Origin: Bacteroidetes bacterium UBA4414
GTDB taxonomy: Bacteria; Bacteroidota; Bacteroidia; Chitinophagales; Chitinophagaceae
Length of the DNA stretch: 29,262 nt
Direction of reading: 5' to 3'
Assembly (NCBI GenBank): GCA_002389765.1
Contig: DGQM01000003.1
Location: 1-29,262 of the forward strand
How positions within the stretch are numbered: the first letter of the stretch is position 1; every line of letters starts with the position of its first letter. This document shows positions 22,348 to 29,262 of the stretch, one piece after another. The notes beneath the pieces are model-generated. The model ran no database searches and was not told the DNA's origin. It saw nothing but the letters and a program-made list of their open reading frames with translations. The position numbers were made by a program, and so were the translations under genes.

Positions 22348-23310
22348 CTATTTGAGTGTTACAGAGCCACCGCCTACTTTGTAGCCGTCGTTATACAGCT
22401 CTATTGTATAAGTGCCTTTCTGGTATTCGCTGTCTTGTTTCCAGTCAGCGCTTACGTCTTTTACCGGTTTGTTTGTTTCCAGTGCTATTTGTTTCAGAAT
22501 AGTGTAGTTGATTGTTTCACCTTCGGCACTGGTTGTAGAACCTGAACCGTATGCTGCATTGCTCAACAGGTTGCCGCTTGGGTCCGTAATGCGTATGAAA
22601 ATTTCTTTAGTACCACTTTCAGCGATACGGTTTTCATCTATATCAAAGGTTATGCGCATTACATCTACTTTACCTGCACGGCCTGTCTCTTTTTCCTTCT
22701 TACCACCACGGCGCAAGTCTATCGGCGTAAACCTGATATTGGATGCATGTAATACTGCTCCAAGCCTTGCTTTTTGCTGCAAGCCAACATTTTCAGTAAC
22801 GGCTTGGTCGCGTTCTGCTGTTAGTACCGTGTTCTGGTCGTTCAAATCAGCATTTTGCTTTTCAAGTTCAGCAATACGTTCCTGGTATGTTCTAACCTTG
22901 CCATTAAGTTGTGCAATGAGTTTTTTCGCTTTACCCAGTTCTGCTTTTGTAGCATTGCCGTTTTTAACGATAGCTTCAATTTTGTTTCTCAGTTTGGCAA
23001 TTTCACCATTCTGATCGTTGATGATGCTATCCATCATATTGTTCTTAGAAACCAGTTCATCCAATCTCACTAACGCGGCTTGATAATCAGACTCAACAGC
23101 TCTGCGAGAAGAGTCCGCTTCGTTAAATTGATATTGTGCAATTTCCAGTTTGTCAGACAATTTATTGTTGTTTACAAACAGATAAGCAATAACAGCCACC
23201 AATACTGCAATGATGCCGTAGAACAGCATATTGTTATTTTTCTTTGGCTGCTGCGGTTGCATTGGCTGCAACGGAGTCGAAGATGTGGGATTGTTCAATT
23301 CCTGGCTCAT
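22348..23310 (-). CDS. Single-pass membrane protein with periplasmic-type coiled coil, function unknown
   Basis: 320 aa from ATG 23310; a 25-residue upstream extension from 23385 overlaps the divergent gene and is unlikely. The N-terminus is Pro/Gln-rich (PLQPMQPQQPKKNN). One transmembrane helix follows at about 29-47 (LFYGIIAVLVAVIAYLFV), then a long helical segment with heptad-like character at about 50-185 (LAQLNGKV..QERIAELEKQNADL..LTAERDQAV). A C-terminal beta-rich domain runs about 190-320, with SNIRFTPIDLRRGGKK, VMRITFDIDENRIAE, IFIRITDPSGN and YTIELYNDGYKVGGGSVTL. I know similar proteins in Bacteroidota but no assigned role. It is divergent from the exonuclease gene, 57 bases apart. 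Confidence 0.75.
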   Translation of the reverse strand: MSQELNNPTSSTPLQPMQPQQPKKNNNMLFYGIIAVLVAVIAYLFVNNNKLSDKLEIAQYQFNEADSSRRAVESDYQAALVRLDELVSKNNMMDSIINDQNGEIAKLRNKIEAIVKNGNATKAELGKAKKLIAQLNGKVRTYQERIAELEKQNADLNDQNTVLTAERDQAVTENVGLQQKARLGAVLHASNIRFTPIDLRRGGKKEKETGRAGKVDVMRITFDIDENRIAESGTKEIFIRITDPSGNLLSNAAYGSGSTTSAEGETINYTILKQIALETNKPVKDVSADWKQDSEYQKGTYTIELYNDGYKVGGGSVTLK

Positions 23311-23346
23311 AAATATTGGTTTAATTATTACTTTAGATAATCGCTT

Positions 23347-23354
23347 ACAAATAT
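23347..23354 (-). promoter_or_regulatory. Candidate -7 element for the coiled-coil protein gene
   Basis: The minus strand reads TATATTTG, a perfect TAnnTTTG match, with 36 bases to the ATG at 23310. The nearest upstream TTTG is 27 bases away, too far for a good -33. Its position supports the shorter start. Confidence 0.5.
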
Positions 23355-23367
23355 AATAACCCTTTTC

Positions 23368-24093
23368 ATGGAGTTTCTTAAACAAATCTTATTTCTTGAT
23401 ATCGAAACAGTACCACTGGTTCCAAACTTCGATGGTTTAACAGAAGTTTTGCAAAACGAGTGGGCGAAAAAGGCAAGATATCTTAAAAGTAATATAGTAG
23501 AAAATCCTGAACCCTCTATGCTTTTTGCAGAAAAAGCAGGTGTTTTTTCTGAGTTTGCAAAAGTGGTTTGTATAGTAGTAGGCAGTTTACAGCAACAAGG
23601 TGATAGTTGGACATTGAGACTGAAGCCTTTAGCAAATGATGATGAAAAACAGTTGTTGCTCGATTTTAAAGAACTGGTACAACGTTTTGCAAAGCATTAT
23701 CCCAATCTGCAATTTTGCGGGCACAACATAAAGGAGTTTGATGTGCCTTTTTTGTGCAGGCGTATGTTGATAAACAATATTCCGCTGCCTGATAGTATGA
23801 ATCTTAGTGGTAAAAAGCCATGGGAAATAACGCATCATGATACATTGGAAATGTGGAAGTTTGGCGATTATAAGCATTTCACATCTTTGGCTTTGCTCGC
23901 CGAGATTTTAGGAATACCTTCGCCCAAGGATGATATGGACGGCAGCATGGTAGGACAGGTGTATTGGGAAGAAAAAGACCTGCCACGCATTGCTAAGTAC
24001 TGTATGCAAGACGTACTGACGAGTGCCAAAGTTTTTCTGAGGCTGAAGGGTATTTCTGATATTCATCCTGAACCGGTTTATGTGAACGAATAG
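23368..24093 (+). CDS. DEDDy-family 3'-5' exonuclease, PolB-proofreading-like
   Basis: 241 aa. RNase H-like exonuclease motifs are in order: FLDIETVP (Asp11 and Glu13, motif I), FCGHNIKEFDVPFL (Asp125, motif II) and YCMQDVLTSA (Tyr211 and Asp215, the YxxxD of motif III). Length and motifs fit the predicted 3'-5' exonuclease family related to family-B polymerase proofreading domains, here without a polymerase. It is one base upstream of holA (stop at 24093, ATG at 24095), so it is very likely co-expressed with a replication subunit, which suggests a DNA repair or proofreading role; this role is an inference. Confidence 0.88.
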   Translation: MEFLKQILFLDIETVPLVPNFDGLTEVLQNEWAKKARYLKSNIVENPEPSMLFAEKAGVFSEFAKVVCIVVGSLQQQGDSWTLRLKPLANDDEKQLLLDFKELVQRFAKHYPNLQFCGHNIKEFDVPFLCRRMLINNIPLPDSMNLSGKKPWEITHHDTLEMWKFGDYKHFTSLALLAEILGIPSPKDDMDGSMVGQVYWEEKDLPRIAKYCMQDVLTSAKVFLRLKGISDIHPEPVYVNE

Positions 24094-24094
24094 T

Positions 24095-25108
24095 ATGACG
24101 GCAGAATACAAGAAACTGATACAATCTTTACAAGCAAAGCAATATGCACCTGTGTATCTGATAGATGGGGAAGAACCATACTATCTGGACATGATTACCA
24201 GTCATTTTGAAGAGAAAATACTGGAACCACATGAGCGCGACTTTAACCTGATGGTATTGTATGGTAAAGATGTGGAGTGGGCAGATGTAGTAAATGCATG
24301 CCGGAGGTTTCCCATGTTTGCAGAGCGGCAAGTAGTGATACTGAAAGATGCTGCACAAATGCGTTCGTTGACCGAACTGGCGGGCTATCTTGAAAATCCT
24401 GCACCCACAACTATTTTTCTGATAGAACACAGGTTTAAAAAAGCAGACGGACGTAGCAAACTGGTAAAGTTTGCCAAGGATAAGGGCATTCATTTTACAT
24501 CTGACAAGATTAAAGATGATATGGTGCCTACGTGGATACAGAATTATGGTATGGAGATTGGTTTCCATGTAGGGGAGCGAGAGTCGCAAATACTGGCAAC
24601 ATATCTTGGTAATGATCTGCAAAAAATTGCCAATGAAATCGAGAAAGTGCGCATCAATGTGCCGGACGAAAAACAATTGACGGCAGAGTTGATACAGAAG
24701 TATATAGGTATCAGTAGAGAATACAACGTATTTGAGTTTCCGGAAGCGCTTACAACAGGAGATAAGGACAAGCTTTATCGTATGTTGGCTTATTTTATAG
24801 CCAATCCCAAAGTGGCACCAATGGTATTGATTGTAGGCTCATTCTATAATCAATTCAACCGCTTATATCAGGCACATTTTCTGCATGGCAAACCCGATAA
24901 AGATGTAGCAGCTGCATTGGGTACATGGCCATCGAAGGTGAGAGAGATAATGGGCGTTGCCGCAAAATGGCAATTGCCAAAAGTAGAACATGCTTTAATG
25001 CTATTAGGAGAATACAGTAACAAAGCAGTAGGTATAGATAGTAATACGGATGGCACAGAACTGCTGAAAGAAATGGTAGGTAGACTGGAAGCGCTACAGT
25101 ATGCCTAA
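24095..25108 (+). CDS. holA: DNA polymerase III subunit delta
   Basis: 337 aa, normal for HolA. The N-terminal domain opens APVYLIDGEEPYYLDMITSHFEEKIL, the conserved delta-subunit start, followed by ERDFNLMVLYG, FPMFAERQVVILKDA and TTIFLIEHRFKKADGRSKLVKF. The middle has YLGNDLQKIANEIEKV and KYIGISREYNVFEFPEAL, typical of the AAA-like lid region. The subunit opens the sliding clamp within the clamp loader. Its 3' end overlaps the convergent ribF gene by 15 bases. Confidence 0.95.
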   Translation: MTAEYKKLIQSLQAKQYAPVYLIDGEEPYYLDMITSHFEEKILEPHERDFNLMVLYGKDVEWADVVNACRRFPMFAERQVVILKDAAQMRSLTELAGYLENPAPTTIFLIEHRFKKADGRSKLVKFAKDKGIHFTSDKIKDDMVPTWIQNYGMEIGFHVGERESQILATYLGNDLQKIANEIEKVRINVPDEKQLTAELIQKYIGISREYNVFEFPEALTTGDKDKLYRMLAYFIANPKVAPMVLIVGSFYNQFNRLYQAHFLHGKPDKDVAAALGTWPSKVREIMGVAAKWQLPKVEHALMLLGEYSNKAVGIDSNTDGTELLKEMVGRLEALQYA

Positions 25109-26026
25109 TGCTCTTTTAGCATTTACAGCATCTGTATTCAATTGTGCTTTTAATGCATCCAGTGATGGAAAGCGTTGTTCATTACGCAGTCTTTCAACAA
25201 ATACAACTTCAATTGATTGATTGTAAATGTCTCTGTTGAAGTCAAATAAATGAGCTTCAATATGCAGGCTTAGTTCATTACTTACGGTTGGTCGAATACC
25301 AATATTCATCATGCCGTTGTACGTATCTCCCGCTATGATAGCCTGAATGGCGTACACACCATTACCCGGTATTATCTGTTCTGCATCTGTGGGCTTTATG
25401 TTGGCAGTCGGGAAACCTAATGTTCTGCCAAGTTGCGCACCGGATACGACACTGCCTGTAAGACAATATCTTCTTCCAAGCATTTTATTAGCATCATTTA
25501 CATGGCCGCCAGTCAGGGCATTACGAATTTTAGTAGAGCTTACTGCGGCATCTTCTATTTGCTTGGCAGGTATTTCATATACCTTAAATCCTAACTCGCT
25601 TTCATACGCTTGCAGCAGTTTTATGTTGCCTGCACGATCGTGACCAAATTGATGATCGTAACCTATCACGATTCCTTTGGGTTGTAGATGTTTTACAAGG
25701 AAGTCCTTTACATATGCTTCGGCAGATAAAGCAGCAAAAGACTGCGTAAAAGGTACTACGAATACATGGTCTATACCTGCTTGTGTTATTAGTTTAATTT
25801 TTTCAGCAAGTGGTGTAATGATTTTGATTGTCTGGTCAGGAAACAGTAGTTTACGTGGATGTGGTTCAAAAGTTAATACAATGCTTTCACCGCCAAGTTC
25901 TTTGGCATGTGCAACTACTTGTTGCAATATGGTAAGATGACCAAGGTGAACCCCGTCGAACGTACCAATAGTAATTACTGTGTTATTGAAACTCCTAAGC
26001 TCGTCTGTGTTGTAAAATACTGCCAT
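25094..26026 (-). CDS. ribF: Bifunctional riboflavin kinase / FAD synthetase
   Basis: 310 aa, the usual length for RibF. The FAD synthetase half has the nucleotidyltransferase GTFDGVHLGH (21-30), FEPHPRKLLFP and the SSTKIRNAL motif near 163-171. The riboflavin kinase half has GRTLGFPTANI (200-210) and NIGIRPTV later. It makes FMN and FAD. The ATG at 26026 places the GTFDG motif at the expected position. It lies 22 bases after kynU on the same strand and is probably co-transcribed with it. Confidence 0.96.
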   Translation of the reverse strand: MAVFYNTDELRSFNNTVITIGTFDGVHLGHLTILQQVVAHAKELGGESIVLTFEPHPRKLLFPDQTIKIITPLAEKIKLITQAGIDHVFVVPFTQSFAALSAEAYVKDFLVKHLQPKGIVIGYDHQFGHDRAGNIKLLQAYESELGFKVYEIPAKQIEDAAVSSTKIRNALTGGHVNDANKMLGRRYCLTGSVVSGAQLGRTLGFPTANIKPTDAEQIIPGNGVYAIQAIIAGDTYNGMMNIGIRPTVSNELSLHIEAHLFDFNRDIYNQSIEVVFVERLRNEQRFPSLDALKAQLNTDAVNAKRALGIL

Positions 26027-26048
26027 GCCTGTTGCGCAAAGTAGCGCA

Positions 26049-27311
26049 TTATTTTATACTCATCAAAATCTCGTAGAATCGGTAGCAGTCCTCATATGTA
26101 TTATATAGCGGAACAGGTGCAATACGTATTACATTCGGTTCGCGCCAGTCTGCTACTACACCATTAGCTGTCAATGCATCAAACACTTCTCGGCCTCTAT
26201 CACTGAATAGTAATGAAAGCTGACAACCCCTACGCGTAGGGTGAGAAGGTGTAATGATAACAAATGGCAGGTGTGTTACTTGTTTCAGCAGCCATTCAAG
26301 ATAGCCTGTCATATTCAGGCTCTTTTCGCGAAGGGCTACCATGCCTGCTTTTTCATATATATCAAGCGATGCATTGTGCGCCACCATGTTAAAAACAGGT
26401 GCATTACTCATTTGCCAGCTACCTGCATTGTTTTGTGGTATAAAGCCTTTCTTCATTTTGAAGCGGTCTTTCTCATCGTTGCCCCACCAGCCACCAAGGC
26501 GGAATATCTCAGGATTGCTATAGTGGTGTTCGTGTACAAATATGCCACCAACGCCACCGGGGCCAGAGTTTAAGTACTTATAAGAGCACCAGCATGCGAA
26601 GTCTACGGTCCAGTCGTGCAGGTGCAGTGGTACATTACCTACTGCGTGTGCAAGGTCGTAGCCTGCATATGCGCCTACTTTGTGTGCAGCCTCAGTAATG
26701 CGTTTCATGTCAAACAACTGGCCTGTATAGTAGTTTACACCACCCATCATTACGAGCGCCAATGAATCACCTGCATCTTCAATAGCTTTAATAATGTCGT
26801 CTTCTTCAATAATATGTGCACCTTCTTTAGGACTCAGTTCTATGATTGCATCATCCGGTTCGTATCCGTGCATGCGCACTTGTGTTTCTACAGCATATTG
26901 GTCAGACGGAAATGCACCCGCTTCCATTATTATTTTATAGCGCTTACCCTGCGGACGGTAGAACGATATCATGAGCAGGTGCAGGTTGACAGTCAATGTG
27001 TTAGAAGCTACAACTTCATCTTTCTTTGCGCCAACTATTTTAGCCAGCCTGTCGCTAAAGATATGATGGTAAGAAAACCAAGGGTTGCGTGCCTGAAAGT
27101 GTCCTTCCACACCATAGCGTGCCCAGTCTTCCAGCTCTTGCTGCATCAGGTAGCTTACACTTTTAGGTTGCAGACCCAGCGAATTGCCACAGAAATAGTG
27201 AACATCTTTATTATCATGCTGCGGAAAGCGAAACCTTTCGCGATATGGAAATAAAGTATCGGTATTATCCATTGATTGGGCAAACTCCAGTGTAGCTTCG
27301 TATGATTGCAT
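26049..27311 (-). CDS. kynU: Kynureninase
   Basis: 420 aa from ATG 27311; a frame open further upstream (to 27653) runs across the divergent gene and lacks homology-like sequence. The PLP lysine is Lys245 in FACWCSYKYLNSGPGG, with the cofactor Asp219 in GYDLAHAVGNVPL. Other family blocks are FCGNSLGLQPKSV (40-52), VASNTLTVNLH, and NAGSWQMSNAPVFN. The enzyme cleaves kynurenine or 3-hydroxykynurenine to anthranilate or 3-hydroxyanthranilate in tryptophan breakdown and de novo NAD synthesis. No other kyn gene is in the window. Confidence 0.96.
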   Translation of the reverse strand: MQSYEATLEFAQSMDNTDTLFPYRERFRFPQHDNKDVHYFCGNSLGLQPKSVSYLMQQELEDWARYGVEGHFQARNPWFSYHHIFSDRLAKIVGAKKDEVVASNTLTVNLHLLMISFYRPQGKRYKIIMEAGAFPSDQYAVETQVRMHGYEPDDAIIELSPKEGAHIIEEDDIIKAIEDAGDSLALVMMGGVNYYTGQLFDMKRITEAAHKVGAYAGYDLAHAVGNVPLHLHDWTVDFACWCSYKYLNSGPGGVGGIFVHEHHYSNPEIFRLGGWWGNDEKDRFKMKKGFIPQNNAGSWQMSNAPVFNMVAHNASLDIYEKAGMVALREKSLNMTGYLEWLLKQVTHLPFVIITPSHPTRRGCQLSLLFSDRGREVFDALTANGVVADWREPNVIRIAPVPLYNTYEDCYRFYEILMSIK

Positions 27312-27332
27312 GTGCTTTTTTGAAAATTTTAG

Positions 27333-27340
27333 CAAAAATA
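27333..27340 (-). promoter_or_regulatory. Candidate -7 element for kynU
   Basis: The minus strand reads TATTTTTG, a perfect TAnnTTTG match, 21 bases before the ATG at 27311. It supports the shorter kynU start. No clear -33 TTTG. Confidence 0.45.
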
Positions 27341-27411
27341 GTGTTCGCTCGTTAAACTTATTTAAAAAAGAAAGTGATCTGGCAATATCGGCAACATTTG
27401 GTTTCATTATT

Positions 27412-27437
27412 GTGTTTCGGTTATTGAACCAAAACAC
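27412..27437 (+). promoter_or_regulatory. Inverted repeat just before the start of the 27446 gene
   Basis: Arms of 11 bases with one mismatch (GTGTTTCGGTT 27412-27422 and AACCAAAACAC 27427-27437) around ATTG, eight bases before the ATG. No T-tract follows, so it is not a terminator. It could be an operator or a 5'-UTR hairpin. Confidence 0.45.
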
Positions 27438-27445
27438 TGAATTGT

Positions 27446-27964
27446 ATGAAAAAGCTATTGTTTTCTTTAGGTTTAGTATTAGCAGGTGTTTCTGCTGCAA
27501 CCAATGTATCTGCAAAAGGCGGTAAAGTAGGTTTGGGCCTTCGTGCAACACCTGACGGTGGTGGTTTTGTTGCCAAAATGTTCTTGGATAAGCATTTGGC
27601 TTTTGAGGGACAATTAAATGCAGGTGGTATAACAGGCGGATGGGGAGGCCCAAGCTTTAATGCCGTTGGGTTACTAACCTATCATATTATACTCCCTAAT
27701 CCTTCTTGGAGAATATTTATGGGTGGTGGCGTACACGCAGGTGTATGGGATCGTGGCTGGCGCTATGTAAGCAAAGAAGGTAGGTATATGGACGATAATC
27801 GTGCCATATTTGGTATAGATGCCATTGGTGGGGTAGAGTATGTATTTAAAAAGATACCACTGGGGCTGAGTGCTGATATTAAGCCTGCGGTCAATTTCTT
27901 GAGTGAGTCGGGCTTCTTTGATCATAATGTGGCTGGCGTATCGGCAAGGTTTTACCTGAGATAA
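27446..27964 (+). CDS. Small exported beta-barrel-like outer-membrane protein
   Basis: 172 aa. It has a signal peptide at 1-23 (LLFSLGLVLAGVSAATNVSA). The mature part is glycine-rich with alternating strands: KVGLGLRATPDGGGFVAKMF, LAFEGQLNAGGITGGWG, FNAVGLLTYHIIL, WRIFMGGGVHAGVWDRGW, AIFGIDAIGGVEYVFK, LGLSADIKPAVNF, and a last strand ending VSARFYLR with a C-terminal Arg. This fits an 8-strand OmpA-like barrel. Function is unknown. It is divergent from kynU and ends at an intrinsic terminator, so it is a single-gene unit. Confidence 0.72.
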   Translation: MKKLLFSLGLVLAGVSAATNVSAKGGKVGLGLRATPDGGGFVAKMFLDKHLAFEGQLNAGGITGGWGGPSFNAVGLLTYHIILPNPSWRIFMGGGVHAGVWDRGWRYVSKEGRYMDDNRAIFGIDAIGGVEYVFKKIPLGLSADIKPAVNFLSESGFFDHNVAGVSARFYLR

Positions 27965-28005
27965 TGCTGCATTTACCGACGGAATATTGATATTCACTTT
28001 CTTAC

Positions 28006-28042
28006 AAATGGCAACGGCCGAAAGCCTTGCCATTTATTTATT
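28006..28042 (+). terminator. Intrinsic terminator of the small outer-membrane protein gene
   Basis: AAATGGCAA plus GGC (28006-28018, one bulged C) pairs with GCCTTGCCATTT (28024-28035) around a 5-nt loop, followed by an AT-rich ATTTATTTG tail. The downstream arm overlaps the region expected for the -33 box of the lemA promoter. Confidence 0.75.
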
Positions 28043-28051
28043 TGTAAATAC

Positions 28052-28059
28052 TACTTTTG
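28052..28059 (+). promoter_or_regulatory. Candidate promoter of the LemA-TPM operon
   Basis: TACTTTTG is a perfect -7 match, 18 bases before the ATG at 28078. A CTTG at 28026-28029, 22 bases upstream, could serve as the -33 element. Confidence 0.5.
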
Positions 28060-28077
28060 GTTAAAATTGATAAAAAC

Positions 28078-28668
28078 ATGAAAAAAGGTTCAATTGTATT
28101 AGTCGTATTGCTAGGCATATTGCTGATAGGTGGCTGCCAGGCATGCAACATTCAGAAATCGCTTGTAACGCTTGATGAAAATGCTAAAAGCAAATGGGCT
28201 GAAGTACAAAACCAATACCAACGCCGTGCAGACCTGATTCCTAATCTGGTAAACACTGTAAAAGGCGCTGCTAATTTTGAACAGAAAACACTGACAGATG
28301 TAATTAACGCACGTGCAAAAGCTACATCTATACAAGTGAATCCTGATAACCTGACGCCAGAAAAACTGCGCGAATTCCAAAATGCACAAGGTGAGCTGAG
28401 CCAGGCATTGGGTAGATTGATGGTAGTCTCTGAGGCATATCCTGAACTAAAGGCCAACCAAAACTTCCTAGCATTACAAGACCAGTTGGAGGGTACAGAT
28501 AATCGTGTTACAGTTGCCCGCAAAAACTTTAATGATGCTGTGCAGGAATACAACACTAAAATGCGTGTTTTTCCTAACAATATATTTGCCGGTATGATGG
28601 GCTTTAGCGCTAAAGGTATGTTTGAAGCTGATGCAGCTGCACAAAAAGCACCAACCGTTCAATTCTAA
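28078..28668 (+). CDS. lemA: LemA-family membrane protein
   Basis: 196 aa. An in-frame ATG at 28057 lies inside the proposed promoter, so the ATG at 28078 is preferred. The N-terminus is one transmembrane helix or lipoprotein signal (VVLLGILLIGGCQAC, possible lipid-attached Cys20). Then comes the LemA hallmark: LVTLDENAKSKWAEVQNQYQRRADLIPNLVNTVKG at about 27-61, and helices with SEAYPELKANQNFLALQDQLEGTDNRVTVARKNFNDAVQEYN. Function is not firmly known. LemA often sits with TPM-domain proteins and metalloproteases. Here two TPM genes follow at 6 bases and then by overlap. Confidence 0.93.
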   Translation: MKKGSIVLVVLLGILLIGGCQACNIQKSLVTLDENAKSKWAEVQNQYQRRADLIPNLVNTVKGAANFEQKTLTDVINARAKATSIQVNPDNLTPEKLREFQNAQGELSQALGRLMVVSEAYPELKANQNFLALQDQLEGTDNRVTVARKNFNDAVQEYNTKMRVFPNNIFAGMMGFSAKGMFEADAAAQKAPTVQF

Positions 28669-28674
28669 ATAAAG

Positions 28675-29133
28675 ATGTTTCCTTTCTCAAAAAAGAAGCC
28701 GCTACTTACTACTGCAGAGCAGGAGCAGGTAGTGGCTTGCATCCGAGAGGCTGAAGGCCGCACTACAGGAGAGCTTCGTGTATTTGTTGAAAGCAAATGC
28801 AATAAGGCTGATGCCATGGACAGAGCTGTTGAGCTTTTTGAAAAACTGGGTATGACTGCTACTGAAAAAAGAAACGCAGTGCTGGTTTATCTGGCAACAG
28901 AAGACAGAAAGTTTGCGCTGGCAGGCGATACGGAGATATATGAAAAAGCTGGAGGAGCTAGCTTCTGGCAAACAGCTGCAGAAAAGCTGAAAAGTCACTT
29001 GCAGGCAGGTGAAGTTGCAACTGGCCTTGCCAATTGTGTAAAAGAACTAGGCAATGCAATGGCTACTCATTTTCCGTACGACCCTGCTGTAACACGAAAT
29101 GAACTGCCTGACGAAATAGTATTTGGTAAATAA
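28675..29133 (+). CDS. Cytoplasmic TPM-domain protein
   Basis: 152 aa without a signal peptide. The TPM fold is suggested by the helix-strand order AEQEQVVACIREAEGRTTGELRVFVESK, then ELFEKLGMTATEKRNAVLVYLATEDRKFALAGDTEIYEKAG, and HLQAGEVATGLANCVKELGNAMATHFP. TPM domains have been linked to phosphatase activity in plant TLP18.3, not demonstrated for this type. It lies six bases after LemA; its stop overlaps the next ATG (TAATG), so the next gene is coupled. Confidence 0.88.
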   Translation: MFPFSKKKPLLTTAEQEQVVACIREAEGRTTGELRVFVESKCNKADAMDRAVELFEKLGMTATEKRNAVLVYLATEDRKFALAGDTEIYEKAGGASFWQTAAEKLKSHLQAGEVATGLANCVKELGNAMATHFPYDPAVTRNELPDEIVFGK

Positions 29134-29262
29134 TGGCTCGTATTCAATCTTATTTAAGAATAGTTTTTGCACTGTTGCTGAGTGTCATGTCTTTTACATA
29201 CACTTGGGCGGGCGAAGAGGATTTTCCTGCAAAACCTACCCCGCCGAGGTTGGTAAATGATT
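29133..29262 (+). CDS. Exported TPM-domain protein (YgcG-like), cut by the window end
   Basis: The first 43 codons are present. They give a signal peptide (IVFALLLSVMSFTYTWAG) and then FPAKPTPPRLVND, the usual entry into an exported TPM domain (PxPPRLVNDxAG). The rest lies outside. Its start overlaps the previous stop by one base. Together with LemA and the cytoplasmic TPM protein it forms the familiar lemA-TPM-TPM arrangement of Bacteroidota. Confidence 0.8.
   Translation, partial: MARIQSYLRIVFALLLSVMSFTYTWAGEEDFPAKPTPPRLVND

Noticed and set aside
24128..24676. Minus-strand open frame (182 codons) inside holA
   Set aside because: Shadow of holA with low-complexity Cys/His/Phe composition.
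1..29262. Search by eye for CRISPR arrays, transposase genes, integrase or attachment sites, tRNA or rRNA genes
   Set aside because: No repeat-spacer pattern, terminal inverted repeats, recombinase motifs or RNA gene cores were seen, and base composition and gene style look even throughout.

Overview
The window looks like a chromosomal core-genome stretch from a Bacteroidota bacterium, most likely Chitinophagales/Chitinophagaceae-like. Pointers are a type IX secretion C-terminal domain, a TonB receptor with a carboxypeptidase-like N-terminal domain, a DUF2490-like protein, a flexirubin/aryl-polyene-like acyl-carrier cassette, and several perfect Bacteroidota -7 elements (TAnnTTTG) upstream of genes. 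I see no insertion sequence, phage, CRISPR array, tRNA or rRNA gene.

Layout. 1-105 is the tail of sucD, followed by a terminator and a 285-bp gap. 447-2252 is a secreted fibronectin-type-III protein with a T9SS sorting domain. 2309-3708 (minus) holds a CHASE3-like two-helix membrane protein and a PaiB-type FMN-binding protein. 3819-4910 is anmK, behind an 8-bp tandem repeat. 4907-6116 (minus) holds a Cys-rich regulatory-domain protein and a CoA-binding protein. 6256-8348 holds a thiolase and an outer-membrane protein, followed by a minus-strand DUF2490-like protein.

9174-12512 is a three-gene, probably metal-related outer-membrane locus: a small His-rich exported protein, a TonB-dependent receptor carrying an in-frame run of nine G, and a lipoprotein with a possible surface-export signal. 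13014-16780 is a tightly overlapping cassette (acyl carrier protein, LpxL-like acyltransferase, hotdog dehydratase, unknown exported protein, 4HBT thioesterase, ketosynthase). It resembles a reduced flexirubin/aryl-polyene locus, but no CoA/AMP ligase, ammonia lyase or ketoreductase is in view.

16783-20365 (minus) is a coupled run icd - deoC - SPOR protein - M20 amidohydrolase. Upstream of it lie a histidine kinase with almost no extracytoplasmic loop and its OmpR-type regulator (20463-22218), then a coiled-coil membrane protein (22348-23310). On the plus strand follow a DEDDy exonuclease and holA. These converge on minus-strand kynU and ribF. A small outer-membrane protein and a LemA - TPM - TPM operon, cut by the window edge, close the region.

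The best leads are the metal-receptor locus with its poly-G tract, and the small acyl-carrier cassette with an embedded unknown secreted protein. Family names come from recognising motifs by eye; no database search was run.
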